Below, one piece after another: positions 46,901 to 59,223 of a DNA stretch of 64,000 nt. The notes under the pieces are model-generated. The model saw only the letters and a list, made by a program, of their open reading frames with translations. It was not told where the DNA came from and made no database searches. The stretch's first letter is position 1; each line of letters opens with the position of its first letter. A program made the translations under genes and the position numbers. This stretch comes from Marsupella aquatica (lineage: Eukaryota; Marchantiophyta), in NCBI GenBank assembly GCA_973895155.1, contig OZ316891.1, positions 12,524,001 to 12,588,000 on the forward strand, given 5' to 3'.

Positions 46901-49900
46901 AGATCACAAACGAATTATTATGTAGCAATCAAAAAGCGGCTAATCGTTCTGACTTGATTGCTTGAGTGTTTGAACAGAAGAAGAAGGCATTGTTAGATCT
47001 GCTAAAAATCAGAAGATTTTGGGTAAGTGTGTGGCAAAGATACATACTATAGAATTCCAAAAAAGAGGTTTGCCGCACATTCATCTTTTGATGTGCATGG
47101 GTTATGAAGACAAACCACAAAATGCTACCCATATTGATGATGTTATTTCTGCGAAGATACCGGATCATATTTTACATCCAAATCTTTATCAAATTGTTGT
47201 TACTTGCATGATGCACGGACCATGTGGTGTTCAAATGCGAAATGCTCCATGCATGAAAAATGGAGTGTGTTCAAAAGGTTTTTCCAAGCCTTTTGCGACC
47301 CACACCACATTAAGCGAGGATGGGTACCTTACATATCGCAGGTGTGACATTGATTTCAATTACTTTTATATCATGTTTTAATTAATATCTTTATATTATT
47401 TTTCAATTGTGTACATAATTCTTATATTTACTTTTCTACCTTAAATATTGCAGACGAGATGATGGTCGTACGGTGAAGAAGAAAAATTGTTTTTTGGATA
47501 ATCGTTGGGTGGTGTCATACAATAGATTATTGTGCACACTTTTTGATTGCCATATAAATCTAGAAGTTACCAATGGCATTGCGACTGTGAAGTACATTTA
47601 CAAATATGTATATAAGGGATCCGATGCAGTTTTGGTCCGATTGTCACGAATTGGTGGCACACTTGGGATGGAGGCAGAAGTAGATGAGGTCTCGGAATAT
47701 CGAGATGCACGGTAATTATTTTATTATATGTTTTTATTTTATATTAGTTTGTTAATTTTAAGTGTTGCAATAATTTAAAGTTTATTAGAAGTTTTTTACA
47801 ATTGTTATTTGGTTCTATTTGATGATTTTCCAAATCTTACTAATGTTTTTTATGTACAGATATATCTCATCTGTTGAAGCATGTTGGCGCATTTTCAAGT
47901 TTCGATTGCATTCAGAAGAGCCAAGTATTGTTTGATTATCTGTTCATCTTGAGAATGAGCAAAGTATTGTTTTTAGTGAGAATGTTACAACTAAGGAGAT
48001 TTTGCAACGGAGGGTGGCAACCACATTGACAGAATGGGTTGCAATGAATGTTAGTGATCCAAGGGCACGACAACATAAATACCATGAGTTTCCACTTCAT
48101 TACAGTTGGAACAAAAACCAAAAGAAATGGATTGTTCGTAAGAAAAAGATAAAAGGCTGTGGATATCCTATTGGTCGGTTATATTTGACTCATCCAGGTA
48201 TGATTGCATCTTGACTTAACACTCAAAGAATTGAATTCATTGTTATTTATTTTAAAACTTTATTATGCTTTAATACAATTTTATTGTGCAGATGAATGAG
48301 AACGTCATTGGATGCGATTACTTCTTCATCATATTAAAGGGGCTATGGGATATGATAGCTTAAAAACAATTGATGGCATGGTCATGCCCACTTTTAAGGA
48401 GGCAGCAATTAAGTTGGGGCTCTTGGAAGATGATACAGAGGTTATTGATTGTTTGAGAGAATGTTCAAAGATTATGACTGGGCGTGCAGTCCGTCCACTT
48501 TTTGCCATCATTCTTCTCTACAACACACCTGCACGCCCTAAAGAGTTATGGGATCAATTTGTAACATCAATGACCGAAGATCTATTGTATTTGAGACGTC
48601 AGGTATTCTTTTTTACACAAATCAAGTTTTTTCCTTACATGACATGTATATTCTAATATTATATTTATTTCACAAACTAACATTGGTCAACTACATTGTA
48701 CATGTAGGAATTTAGAATATCCAATCTTCCTCAACATACTGTACTCAATGATGTATTGTTGGAAATTGACCATTATTTACAAGATCACAACAAAAGGCTT
48801 TCTCATTTTTCTGACATGTATCAAGCAAATTTTATTTGCAATGAAGAGACTCATTCTCATTTGGAGTTAGAGGAGCTCTCATATGATCGTGTTGCACTAC
48901 GTGCATGTGCATTGGAAGGAGAAGCCAAGTTAAATGATGGACAAAATTTAATTTGGCAACAAGTGAATGATGTTTGTGAGATCATATTGCAAGGTGAATC
49001 TCCTCGGGTAAGTATATACATTGATTTTAATGTATTTTGGCATGATAATGATATTTTCTATTTTCACACTATCAATGCTTCTCATGTCTAACTCATAGCT
49101 TTTAATTCATCTAGGAGCATCTATTCTTTATTGATGGACCAGGTGGAACTGGAAAGACATTTTTGTATAACTAGCAAGGGTTAGATGTGAGGGGCATATC
49201 GCTCTTGCCGTGGCATCATCGGGGATTGCAGCCTTATTATTACAGGGAGGTCGCACGGCACATTCACGTTTCAAGATTCCACTCATTGTTCACGAAAGCT
49301 CTACTTGCAAGTAAGAAGCTGAAATTGTGTTCATAGTGAGATTGAGTTTATGAAAAATACTATTATGTGGAATTTCGAGCTATTGGTTTGGAGGATAATA
49401 TATGAATTCTATTTTTTCCTGATTACTTTTGTGATGATTGTGTGCAGCATAGTAATGGAAAGTGAAGTTGCACGCTTGATCCGATCCGCATTATTGATCA
49501 TATGGGATGAAGCACCCATGACTCATAGACATGCTTTTGAGGCTGTTAGTCGGACACTTCAAGATATCATGAAGTGCAATTTGCCATTTGGGGGAAAATT
49601 AATGATCTTTGGTGGTGATTTTTGCCAAGTGCTTCCTGTTGTTCGACATGGAGATCAAGCAGCCATCATTCGAGCCACCTTCAAAAGATCTTCTATATGG
49701 TCAAAGATAAAAGTGATGAGGCTAAGTGAGAACATGAGAGTCAAAACACTAGAAGGTATGTTTTACTATCAATCATTGTTTCAAATGTATATTAAATTAT
49801 ACTTAGTGTGTTATAATTATAATCCTTCTAGAATTATATTTTCACTTAGTTTTTGAAATGTTAATTTATTTTAGCACTAATAACTTCTCAATGTTGGAAT

Positions 49901-50929
49901 AAGGAAAATTATACTAAAGTATGTATAATTTGCTTCAAAACTTTTGACAACTTTCTTGAATTTTCTTATATATATAGGACAAGAGGCGCTTGAGCAACAA
50001 GGCTTTAGCGATTGGTTACTAGCAATTGGAGAGGGGACTTTGCCAACAGAGCCTGATTTGGGCGATGATGTCATTTGTTTACCGCATGACTTGATAATGC
50101 CAACTGATCATCTTAGTGACCTTATTGTTGAGATCTATGGCTTAGATCCAATGAACTTCAACAATGTTAACTTTCTAAAAGATAGAGCTATCTTGACCAC
50201 CACAAACAACGATGTGGATAAGGTCAATGAGGAGGTGATGTGTGGCTTTCCTAGAGAGGTAAATTCCTTACCACTAGCAACATTAAGAACTTTAAATGTT
50301 GTATTTCAAGGGAAGTTCTTTCAATGAAAGTTAGTAACTTTTTTACCATTTTTATTCATGAGTTTTTGCAGGAACATGAGTTTTTGAGTGCAGATTCAAT
50401 TCCCAATGAAGCAAGTGCTTTCATGTATCCCACAGAGTTCCTCAATACATTGTTGCCATCGGGGTTACCTCCACACAAGTTGACCCTTAAGATTGATGCA
50501 CCCATCATGCTTTTGAGAAACATGAATGGGTCAAAAGGACAAGCCCATGGCAATCGCTTGATAGTTCGTGGTTTTGGGCGTCATGTCATAGATGCAGAAA
50601 TTATCATAGGGAAGAACATCGGAGATCGTGTATTTATTCCACGCATTCCTCTTATTGCATCTGACTCAGGGTTACCATTCGATCTTCGACGATTTCAGTT
50701 TCCTATCCGTGCTGCCTTTGGTATGACCATCAATAAGTCTCAAGGTCAAACCTTGGCAAAGATTGGGATATTTCTACCAAACCCAGTTTTCTCGCATGGT
50801 CAATTATATGTGGCATTGTCTAGGGTTGGTGCTCGGAGTGGCATTCGCATTATGATATCAAGGAATGCATATCCTAATAAGCATGACCTTTACACAAGGA
50901 ATGTTGTATACCGTGAGATTTTGAGATGA
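43919..50929 (+). pseudogene. Helitron RepHel (HUH Rep plus PIF1-like helicase), disrupted
   Basis: Exon-like blocks include 43919-43989, 44122-44501, 44981-45135, 45514-47341, 47453-47711, 47860-48197, 48292-48602, 48718-49007, 49115-49310, 49448-49755, 49978-50258 and 50372-50929, with GT-AG introns. In order: a basic N-terminal region; the Helitron-like N domain; the HUH motif KRGLPHIHLLM near 47070; the tyrosine motif KYIYKYVYKG near 47590; Walker A GPGGTGKT at about 49138; Walker B IIWDEAPM at about 49499; the helicase motif GGDFCQVLPV; and a C-terminal VALSR motif. Disabling lesions: a 1-base frameshift near 45653, in-frame stops at 46360, 46963, 47933 and 48297, and a frameshift with a stop near 49171. 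Two of the stops sit where CGA is expected, as after C-to-T change at CpG. No intact frame remains. Multiple introns are usual in plant Helitron genes. Confidence 0.93.
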
Positions 50930-51460
50930 TTGCATGATGTTGGGAGGGTGCCTATTCATTCATCTCTTGCTTACACTAGCATGAGCCCATGCATTGACAA
51001 AACAACTTCTCTACTCCGAGCTTCAATAAGCAATTCTTTTGACATTTAACAGGTAAATATTCCTTCTTCATTCATTTCAATTCAATGCTAACTTGACCCT
51101 AGATCTTTCAATGGCATGGACCTTCTTAGTACTTGGAATCCTTTGAAGAGCTTTATATTGCTTACTCCACTCTCTCTACATTCCTCATTCTAGATGGGAC
51201 GTATTGCATTTGATTTCCTCTTATCAATGACCTTCCTTTTGGCTTATCCTATGGGTGTTTGCAGTGGTTAATTTTGGTTGCTTGGCCGGTTCTACGCTCC
51301 AAGCAAATGGTGCACTTTGTGATATTCAAGCAATATATGTGTACTCTACAATGGACTACTTCATGGAGACTATCATATGGTATTATTGTTGTATGTCATA
51401 TTGACATCTACAAGCCATATAACATACCTTTTGTTCAAATTTTCACCATTTGAATAAAAT

Positions 51461-51540
51461 TTAGGGTTTTCCCCCACTTGAACCATTTTGCCATCAAGTT
51501 AGTTTTGTCTGGCAAAATTTCTCAAGTGGGGTTTCCCTAA
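51461..51540. repeat. Perfectly placed 80-bp hairpin
   Basis: The left arm (51461-51493, TTAGGG to TTTTGCCA) and right arm (51510-51540, TGGCAAAA to CCCTAA) pair over about 30 bp with a 16-nt loop and a few mismatches. It lies about 530 bp after the Helitron coding region. It could be a small foldback element or an internal Helitron structure. Confidence 0.8.
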
Positions 51541-51839
51541 GTTGTCTTTTGTCTTTTCATACACTACTCTTATTACTTTCCTGAGTCTTTTTTGTCTTTG
51601 GCACTTTTTAGTGTTTGGCACTTTTTTGTCCTCACCTTTATTGACGTTCAAAGAACGGGTAGTCGGAGCTAGTACTTGTAGTTATGGTTCAATGGAGTAG
51701 CTAGGAGTAATTCTAGTAATCATTAATAATGTTGTAGTTGCTTGAGATCAATAGTATAAAAGAATTAAAGATATTTGGAATTATGCCAATATGGCAATAT
51801 TTGGAGTTACACTAATAATGTTGTGGAGGCGGTGTCAGA

Positions 51840-52130
51840 GTGAAGTACTAACATCTGATAGGGTGTCTCAAACTACTATTCACTCAACCATTTCTTGTGA
51901 CTGGAATGCTGTGGGCTGGGTCGTAGAGGAAGAATCTGTTGTTCCCGTGACCGTCAGCATACTGGTGCCCACATCAGAAATCATGACGCACAAATGTGTC
52001 GTCGCCCTTCAAGAATTCTCGGCACCCACTTAAACATTAATGATGTTGAGATGACCCACGGGTTTGTGTTGTAACCTGTCTCAAACCAAAAACCCCTGGA
52101 TTAAGTTAATCCAAAAACTCAGGGTCATCA
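51840..52130. repeat. Interspersed repeat remnant, related to 39230-39500
   Basis: It is collinear with 39230-39500 over about 290 bp (see that entry). If the Helitron end at 52215 is correct, this repeat lies inside the Helitron and could be captured sequence or part of its tail. Confidence 0.65.
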
Positions 52131-52399
52131 ATGAAAAATTTCTGCAACTACTGACTAAAAAAATTGGAAAGTAGTGTATTGGTTTGACACCCCTAGTATA
52201 GGGGGTACTTGCTAGTAATCACACGTCAAAATGAAAATGTAATAATATAGGATGTGTATTGACTTATTTAAAGAAAATAATGAGGTTTATCATGGTATGG
52301 AGTGATGTCCTACACAATACTTGACCTGGTGTATTTCACATTACTGACCTTTAGTTTGTGTTAGTACCATTTTACAGTTTATAATACACTGCCAAAGGG

Positions 52400-52690
52400 C
52401 AAAATATGATAGATGGGGAGACATGATCCCAATGCCAAAGAGCCCAATGAAGAAATGGGGGGGGGGGGGGGGGGGGCAGGGACGCCATGATCCCAATGGC
52501 AAAGCAGCCAAACTAAGGGAGGGGGGGGGGGGGGAGGGAAGGGAAGGGAGGGGAAACATGATCCAAATGGCAAAGCAGCCCAATGAAGTGGGGTAGGGGG
52601 GAAGGGAGACATGATCCCTACGGCCAAGCAGGCAAATGAATTGGGGGGGAGGGGCCATGATCCCAATGGAAAAGCAGGAGCCCACTGAAG
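52400..52690. repeat. G-rich minisatellite with long G runs
   Basis: Five degenerate units carry CATGATCCCAATGGCAAAGC with CCCAATGAAG-, each followed by a G-rich stretch. One stretch is 20 consecutive G (52457-52476), another 14 (52521-52534), and several GGG/GGGG tracts follow. A related single unit is near 61146 (GACATGATCC, then CCCAATAAAGGGG). On the minus strand the array gives long Pro-rich frames that I do not consider genes. Confidence 0.88.
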
Positions 52691-53043
52691 GGAGGGTGGA
52701 AAGGGCAGTCGTGTGACAACTGAAGGGGGGGGTGTGGAGTGTGAGACAAATGGCGGGACAATTTCAAGCACAGTTTGAAAGTGCAGGTTGCCGGTGAGCA
52801 ATTGCCTTCCCGGTAATAGAGCTTTCTACAAATCATGACTCTCCCCAAACGCTGACTGGGCCTCCCCCTCCTCCCAACCTCTGGTAGTAGTCTTTGAGGG
52901 AGTGGGCGTGCACGAGTCATTGAGCAGAGGCCGAAACCAAATCTTTGGCCCGATCCGTCCCACCTCTCCCAGTGAACGTCAATGCCGCTCTTTGCAGAAT
53001 ATCGCCTCTCCGACTGCTTCTGTTGGTGAAGCCGCTCTGGGGG

Positions 53044-53130
53044 TGACTTTCGGAGTGGCCATTTCAAGCAGGACTTTTGGAGTGGCCATTTCAAGCAGGA
53101 ATTTCGGAGTGGGCATTTCAAGCAGCTTGC
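53044..53130. repeat. Triplicated 30-bp repeat upstream of the DONSON-like gene
   Basis: The unit TTTCGGAGTGGCCATTTCAA followed by GCAGGA occurs three times at about 30-bp spacing, 500-590 bp before the start codon of the DONSON-like gene. Confidence 0.9.
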
Positions 53131-53629
53131 TCTTGTGTCGAGCTTGAATTCTTGGCAATTATCGGCGTCTGTCTCTCTGTGTGCTCCGAGGGGCTCGTAA
53201 GCGACATCATCACGTGTGTCTTCTCCGACGGAGCAGGGAGTTGCCGAATTACATTGCTGGTTGGCGTGGTGGAGAATCAATTGCGAATGAACTTGTAGCT
53301 CGGGCCTAGGAGCTGTTTTGACCTGTGAGACGGGCCAGTAGTGGTGAGCTAGGAATAGTTCGATCGGAGATTTCGTGACAAGTCCTCACTTATAATGCCT
53401 TAATGCCGTCGGAATAGTGGTTCTGCAGAGCATTTCAGTAGTATGGAGGAGGATTGAGTCCAGGAGCCAAAGCTTACTTTTTGCAACAAGCTTGGTCGAT
53501 GCAGATAGGGCTGGCCTCCTCATTCTCACTCGGAAGTTTGGTGTGCTGTCGTTTGGGCCAGAAGCGTCGACGATTGTGACGGATGACGGTTTTCTTCCGT
53601 GAATCTTCTGCTTTGTAGAATTTCCCACA

Positions 53630-56600
53630 ATGGCTCCGTCTGCCCTGCCTCCTCCCGACCCCGGACCGACTACAAACGTCGCTTTCCCTGCTGCAGGAAT
53701 GAGGAGAAAAACTCCTTCGGAACTTCGGGTACGTACGCACCAACATCTGATCCAATTCTCACTTTTCTTACTGAGTTGGACTGTGAGCCCTCCTGTCCTG
53801 TCACAAGCCATCATATTCGAGAACGAAATGAATGGGATTGTAAGTTGGAGGTTGCGATTCCTGAATAATGTTTTTGCATGTAAAGTTAATAATAATGGAC
53901 GTTTAGTCACATCACTGTAGGGCTACAGGTCATGTCTAAAGTCTCCGTTCTATTTATGCAGCAAGAACAACTTAATCGCGCAGTACGCTCAAGGAATTCT
54001 CAAGATGGACCGATTAGTGGTTTGCCATCCATTGGGTAGACATTCCTCACATCAAGCCAGCTTAACCTTCTTGCCTGAATTATCAAATTTGATGATTGTA
54101 TACCCCTTCTCAATTTGCGCAAGGTTTTGTGAAGATTCATTCGTCTTGAATTTCCTCCTTAGATGGTCTTCGTCATATTGTGGCAAGTTTATCTTATGAT
54201 TTCAATACTATTATACCCATACATGACGTTATTTGATGGCCTACTCGCCTTTCAGATCCACCACAGATCAGCAGACGAAGACTTATTTACGTCTGGTTGA
54301 TACTTATGCGGCCACCAAACCCCATGACAGATCGAAGTTCCCTTATCCCAAACATAAGGTTCTTGAAGCTGTTCTTTGCCGTCCCATTTCTGAGCTTCAG
54401 TTACGTCCTTACCTAATAGCTTAGTTTCAGGATGTCTATCTCGTCAGGGAACACTTTCGTGGCACAGGAAAGCTAGAAAGTGATTTGTGCATTCACAGCT
54501 TTCAATAACACGTAAGATTTACTGTTAATCTATTTTTTTTGCCAGGATGATTTCAATAGAGCGCTTCCCAATGGCAGTGTAGAAACCCATCCAACTTTCA
54601 GGTAAGTTATTTTGCTCTAGTGTATGTTTCGTTACAGGAAGTCGACCAGAGTTGTTAGAGCGCACAAGAAGGTAGTTCTTAGAGGCAACTTAGGCATGCA
54701 TCAGAATTTGGCCGAGTGACAGTTGTACTCAATTTCAGGAAGCCCATTGGAGAGGAGCGTTGCTCTCTTGCCACGGCAAACGAGTTCGCGCCTGCAACCG
54801 ATGGCAATTCTGCCGCAGCAGCGGAAAACCAGTCAGAGAAATTTCGAGATGTCACTCAGCTCTCCTCCAAAACGAAGCCTCAAGCCCCAGAGTCAGCATT
54901 GGATATGGTGAACTCTCTACAAGCTCGTGCAATCGTTATGTTCGCTTGATTGTGAAAAGCTCACATTATAAACTAGAAAATCAAACTTCGATCTCATGTG
55001 TCTTACTTTTGCTTGATTGTCTTCTTGAAGGCAGAAGCCCTCAAAGTCATGGCACCTGCAGCAGGGAGAGCCTTCACTGGAATGACAGTGGCCCCTGGAA
55101 TCTCTAGCCAACTGCCTGATTCCTTTTCTCTGGCAACAAGTCCATCGTCTGACAAGATAAAGACGGCACCCATTGATCTTAGCTTGAAGCTTTCAGCCCG
55201 CTTTCTTTCCGTTGATACGTTGCACTGGTGGGTTTTCTACCTGATTCTTGAAATACATTCCTAGCTTGTAGTGAGTATAGTATGTGGTAATTATATGAAA
55301 TGATGTCTTCTAAAGGAAAGGGTTTGAGATACCGGCAAGAATTCAGTCAATAGGTCTTTGGTTTAAAGAATTGTTCTATCCAAGCTGTCTGGTAAGGGCA
55401 GGCATGCATGTTACACCAACATTCTTTGCTCGTGAACTTAAATTAGTTTCACTTCCAGACTATTTGCGCTTGCTGACGATGAGTATTTGTCGGTCACTAG
55501 GTCTTGTCGTCCTTCAGGAATGCCAAGAAGACAATTGTTGACAGATCTCGGTGACAATTGTTCCTGGATTCTTGTGGAAAGATCGAACTTACGTTTTCAG
55601 TTGTTGTGCACAATCTACTCCAAGAACCTACATGAATGAATTGATTTGAATTCCAGAGGTCTCTAATTGCAAGATACAGTACGGATTAGCCTCGGAGCAT
55701 CAGGTGTTTGTATTTTTCTTACCTCATTCCTCTTGTTCCATGGCAGGTGTCACAGAACAAGTTCTACAAACGAGGTCGAGGGAGTGAAGCTTTTTGTTGA
55801 AAAGTCCACATGGAATGAGAAAGTTGATTCTAGTAGTCAGTCAGACGTAGTGAGTGAGAAAGGAAGGCTGGAGAGATTTGGAACTCGGTTCTGCCAAGCG
55901 TTACACTCTTGGGTGCATCCGCCTCCAGAGTACTTGGAGCTTTACGAGATACCAATATCTGGTGCCCGAGGAGACAAAAGTATGTTCCTTGCTGACATAC
56001 GTTTATTTCAGTCTGCAATTTATACCTTTGATTATTCCATGAACCACGCTCAACATGTGGCGAATGTGTTCTAGAAGAGTTTAATTTGATAGTTTTTCAA
56101 GGTAGCCCATTGTCATGCACCGTTGTGGTATTGCAAAACTTCAAAGGCTGGGGACTTCTTAATTACATTTAACTAGAAATGCGATGAATTGTAGCATCTT
56201 CGATTCCATAGTGTGGCCGGTGCAGACTTTGTTCGTAAATTTGATCCCAAAGAGCAAAAACGAAAAATTGATTTATTTGGACAAATTGCTCAGAGAGGTA
56301 TGTTTTAGTGAACTGCATTGAGAAATAATGCACGGAAAATTCTTTTTTTCGCATAAATTTGATTGAAAAAGGTCCATACGGGGTCCCCTTCGAATTTGTG
56401 ATTTGGATAGTTCTTTATTTCATTGCTTTTTGACTTTTTTCTCAGAAAAGTTGGAAATGATCACAAAACTCTTTCGAACATGGGAGGATTCTTTTCGGTC
56501 TCTGTACTATATGTTCTGCCACAAGTACTGCAACGTTTTTTACGGTGAGAATACACAGGTTACGCTCTCTTGAAATCACCTGTAGGGACTAATACTAAGT

Positions 56601-59223
56601 AGGGAGTGACCAAGCTGCCGTTTCTCTATACTTCATGCGGTCTCTCAGACATAATTTTGGGATTCGACTAGCATCGTTTTGATAGGTCCTTTGTACATGC
56701 ATTTCTTATGTGAGATTGACTTTATCTACTTCCTCACATTGTGTCGAGTTATATCTGAATTCTTGGACTCAATAGAAAATGCTTGTGGTAGTATCTATAG
56801 AAACTTGTAACAGAATTTCTTTTGCAGTCTGCACCCAACAATCTGTTGTGATGTTTGAACGAGGAAACAATTTGAAGGGCGATGAGAATCGATCTCATGT
56901 CTATTGGTCCCGATCTACCCGTGGTCTGAGGAATAAACTTCAAGAGCAAGTAAGGTGACATGAAGTTATCCTCATGTAAAGGACTCAATTATTTGCATAA
57001 CAGTCACTTTCTGTTTCTTATGAAGTGTATACTATATGCTTTTTGAAAGTGGTGTCCAACTTTTGAGGTGGCAATAGTGGGACGCAAATTTGCCTCTTCG
57101 CATTTTCACCTTTGTCGCCCTCCTGTGATGTTTATACGTGAGCCATGCCTCACTCTTGGTTTGCTTAGAATTTCAGTCAGTGGAGGGTATCATACTGTAG
57201 TGGATGATAACTTAATGGAATTTTCTTCTGTAGAAGGAGTAACATTTTCGGTGTACAATTCGCTCAGAATTTGTCTGGACAGATATAGACCGCACCGTTC
57301 GAACTCATAGTTCTTTAAACGTTACTCTTTCTTTTGAAATATTTTGTCTAATATCACTCCAGGCTTCATTCACTCCCGGCAGGCCTGTGTTTCCTACTTT
57401 AATATCCGGATCAGATGACTTATGTTTAATTGATACGTACATACGTAGGATATTCTTTGTGCCTTATAGCATCTGTTTATTGGACCTCATAAGGTCGCCT
57501 GTCCTGTTACTTAAAGGGCAAAGACTGCTATTGCTTTGCTTTTTGGCTCAGGGAGTGGAGTTTCTCATGCCTTTCTGCACCTTGGATGCTGATTTGTCAA
57601 CTATGGAAGACCTTCAAGAACTTACGGAGTTTGAGAAGCTGAATCCTGGGCAGGTAAGAAATGCAATAACTGCATTACCTTTGTAAGGAGATTGGATTTT
57701 CTTTAAATCATCTGGTTAAGCTGATTATGTATGCTGAACTGCACAGTGACTTCTATTTAATTTTTTGAAGTCAGATGAGTTGCATTTTTGTAAACCTAAG
57801 AAAGTGTATGTAGGCATAATCTGTGGCTTTTGTTGAATATGCGAAGTAAGAAGGCGAAACCAGGACAAGCTCACTGCAGGAGTTTTATTAAAATATATGA
57901 TTTTGGTTGTTGTATGTGTTGCTACAGACACGACTTGTGGATTCGAGGGCAGCTATTGACAACAATGCCCAATCCCTTCTATTCTTCGAGGGTGAAAATG
58001 TGCACCGTCTTTTCGATTTCCTTCTAAATTACAGGTGATTGCTTTCAAAGCTTTTGGGTATTGAGAATGTGTGTTTGACTTGGTCCGCTGCTTAATCGTT
58101 TATGCCACAACAAGCTGGAAACGGACCAAATAGTCCGTCGTAATTATAGCTTGACAACTAGGGAGGTAACATCACCGCCACAATTCTCCTGAAATTTGCT
58201 GTAATGGCTTTCATTTATAAAGTTTACCACTTTTGGGTGAGATCGAACCGAGTCAATTGGAGTATCTAGAAGCACTCCAAACACTGATGAGTCCTTTTGT
58301 GCAGGTTCTTGGTCACCTCTGGGATTGCGACTGATTTTCCTGTTCTTTATTCTCCTGTTGTATTTAGTAAAGCAGCGCTTTACACGCCAGAGGTGAGAGA
58401 CCCGAATCCGTCACCTGTTTCTGAGGGCAGTGGTGGTCTCTGCCATGACATGACCTTATGTTCTTGTTCAGTGGCGTTCTCTGAAAGACATTGCCATTCT
58501 AGTTTTATTATCTGCAGTTCCCGCGAAAGGCCCAGTAATCGGTTGATAAAAACTGTATCTTGGCAACAGGTGAAATGTAGGCTTGTACAATGCCCAACAG
58601 AAAATATCTCTAAGGAGCTGCCAACGCAGAGAAGCAATGAAATGGTTTCAGACATGTTATATTCACTGGAATTGAAGTGTCCTCCACGTGGTTATATCAC
58701 ACCCTGGGTTATTCAAGCAGTTTGCAGTGTACTAGAAATGTCCCAAAAGCTTGGGTTTCAAGTAAGGTGAGGTTCTCTGAAACGAATCATGTCTAGCCAG
58801 CAGCATTTTGAAACTTTTGGACTGCGCCTTACCATTGTGGGCAAATTAAACCCCTTGTGCACATATCTCAAACTCTGTTTCGGAGTTTCTCCTAACAACC
58901 TTGCCTACGACGTGGAAGAAAAAATGAGTGGGCTGGTGGTGGGATGGGTAAATCTAAGATGTCTCCCTTGGTCCAATATATCTGATCCTATACAATTTTA
59001 TTTTGGCAGCTTTGTCACAGGACCTCTATCTGAGACGCTAAATGTGGCGCAAGGCAATTGCTCAGGAGCCCAAGAGACGAATCGCAATGCAGACGGAGAG
59101 GGATTGAAAGCATCCTCATCGGGGACATACCCAGGGGATGTTTCAACGAGTAAAATGAGGATAGTGAAACATCTGAGATATAGCGAAGGTTTTTACCAAG
59201 CAAACATGGGAGACAGGTCATAG
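53630..59223 (+). CDS. DONSON-like protein (downstream neighbour of SON), 15 exons, 643 aa
   Basis: It is homologous to DONSON, which in animals acts in replisome (CMG helicase) assembly and fork protection; the plant role is inferred from homology. Exons: 53630-53728, 53962-54035, 54256-54358, 54546-54601, 54739-54907, 55031-55227, 55747-55979, 56226-56297, 56446-56544, 56828-56949, 57552-57653, 57928-58034, 58305-58392, 58570-58766, 59010-59223. All junctions keep phase. The N-terminus has the RRKTPSELR block (about 25-33) seen in plant members, then a low-complexity linker. The conserved core runs from LSLKLSARFLS (about 215-225) through RFCQALHSWVHPPPEY, WEDSFRSLYYMF, FYVCTQQSVVMF, STRGLRNKLQEQGVEFLMPF, ENVHRLFDFLLN and VTSGIATDFPVLYSPVVF. 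The length is close to the family (human protein 566). Exon 8 has an alternative open frame with a different acceptor; the chosen frame joins correctly to exon 9. The tail after 590 is unconserved. Confidence 0.92.

Larger units (their letters stand above)
43919..52215 (+). mobile_element. Helitron (rolling-circle transposon), decayed
   Basis: The segment carries a Helitron Rep/helicase coding region (43919-50929). A candidate 3' terminus follows at 52188-52215: a short hairpin (ACCCCTA, loop, TAGGGGGT), a 5-nt spacer and CTAG followed by T, matching the Helitron rule of a hairpin before CTRR and insertion before T. The 5' TC end was not identified, so the left limit given is only the first coding exon. 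The coding region is interrupted, so this copy is presumably non-autonomous. Confidence 0.7.

Noticed and set aside
52341-52801. Pro-rich minus-strand open frames of 114 and 140 codons
   Set aside because: They arise from translating the G-rich minisatellite on the opposite strand.
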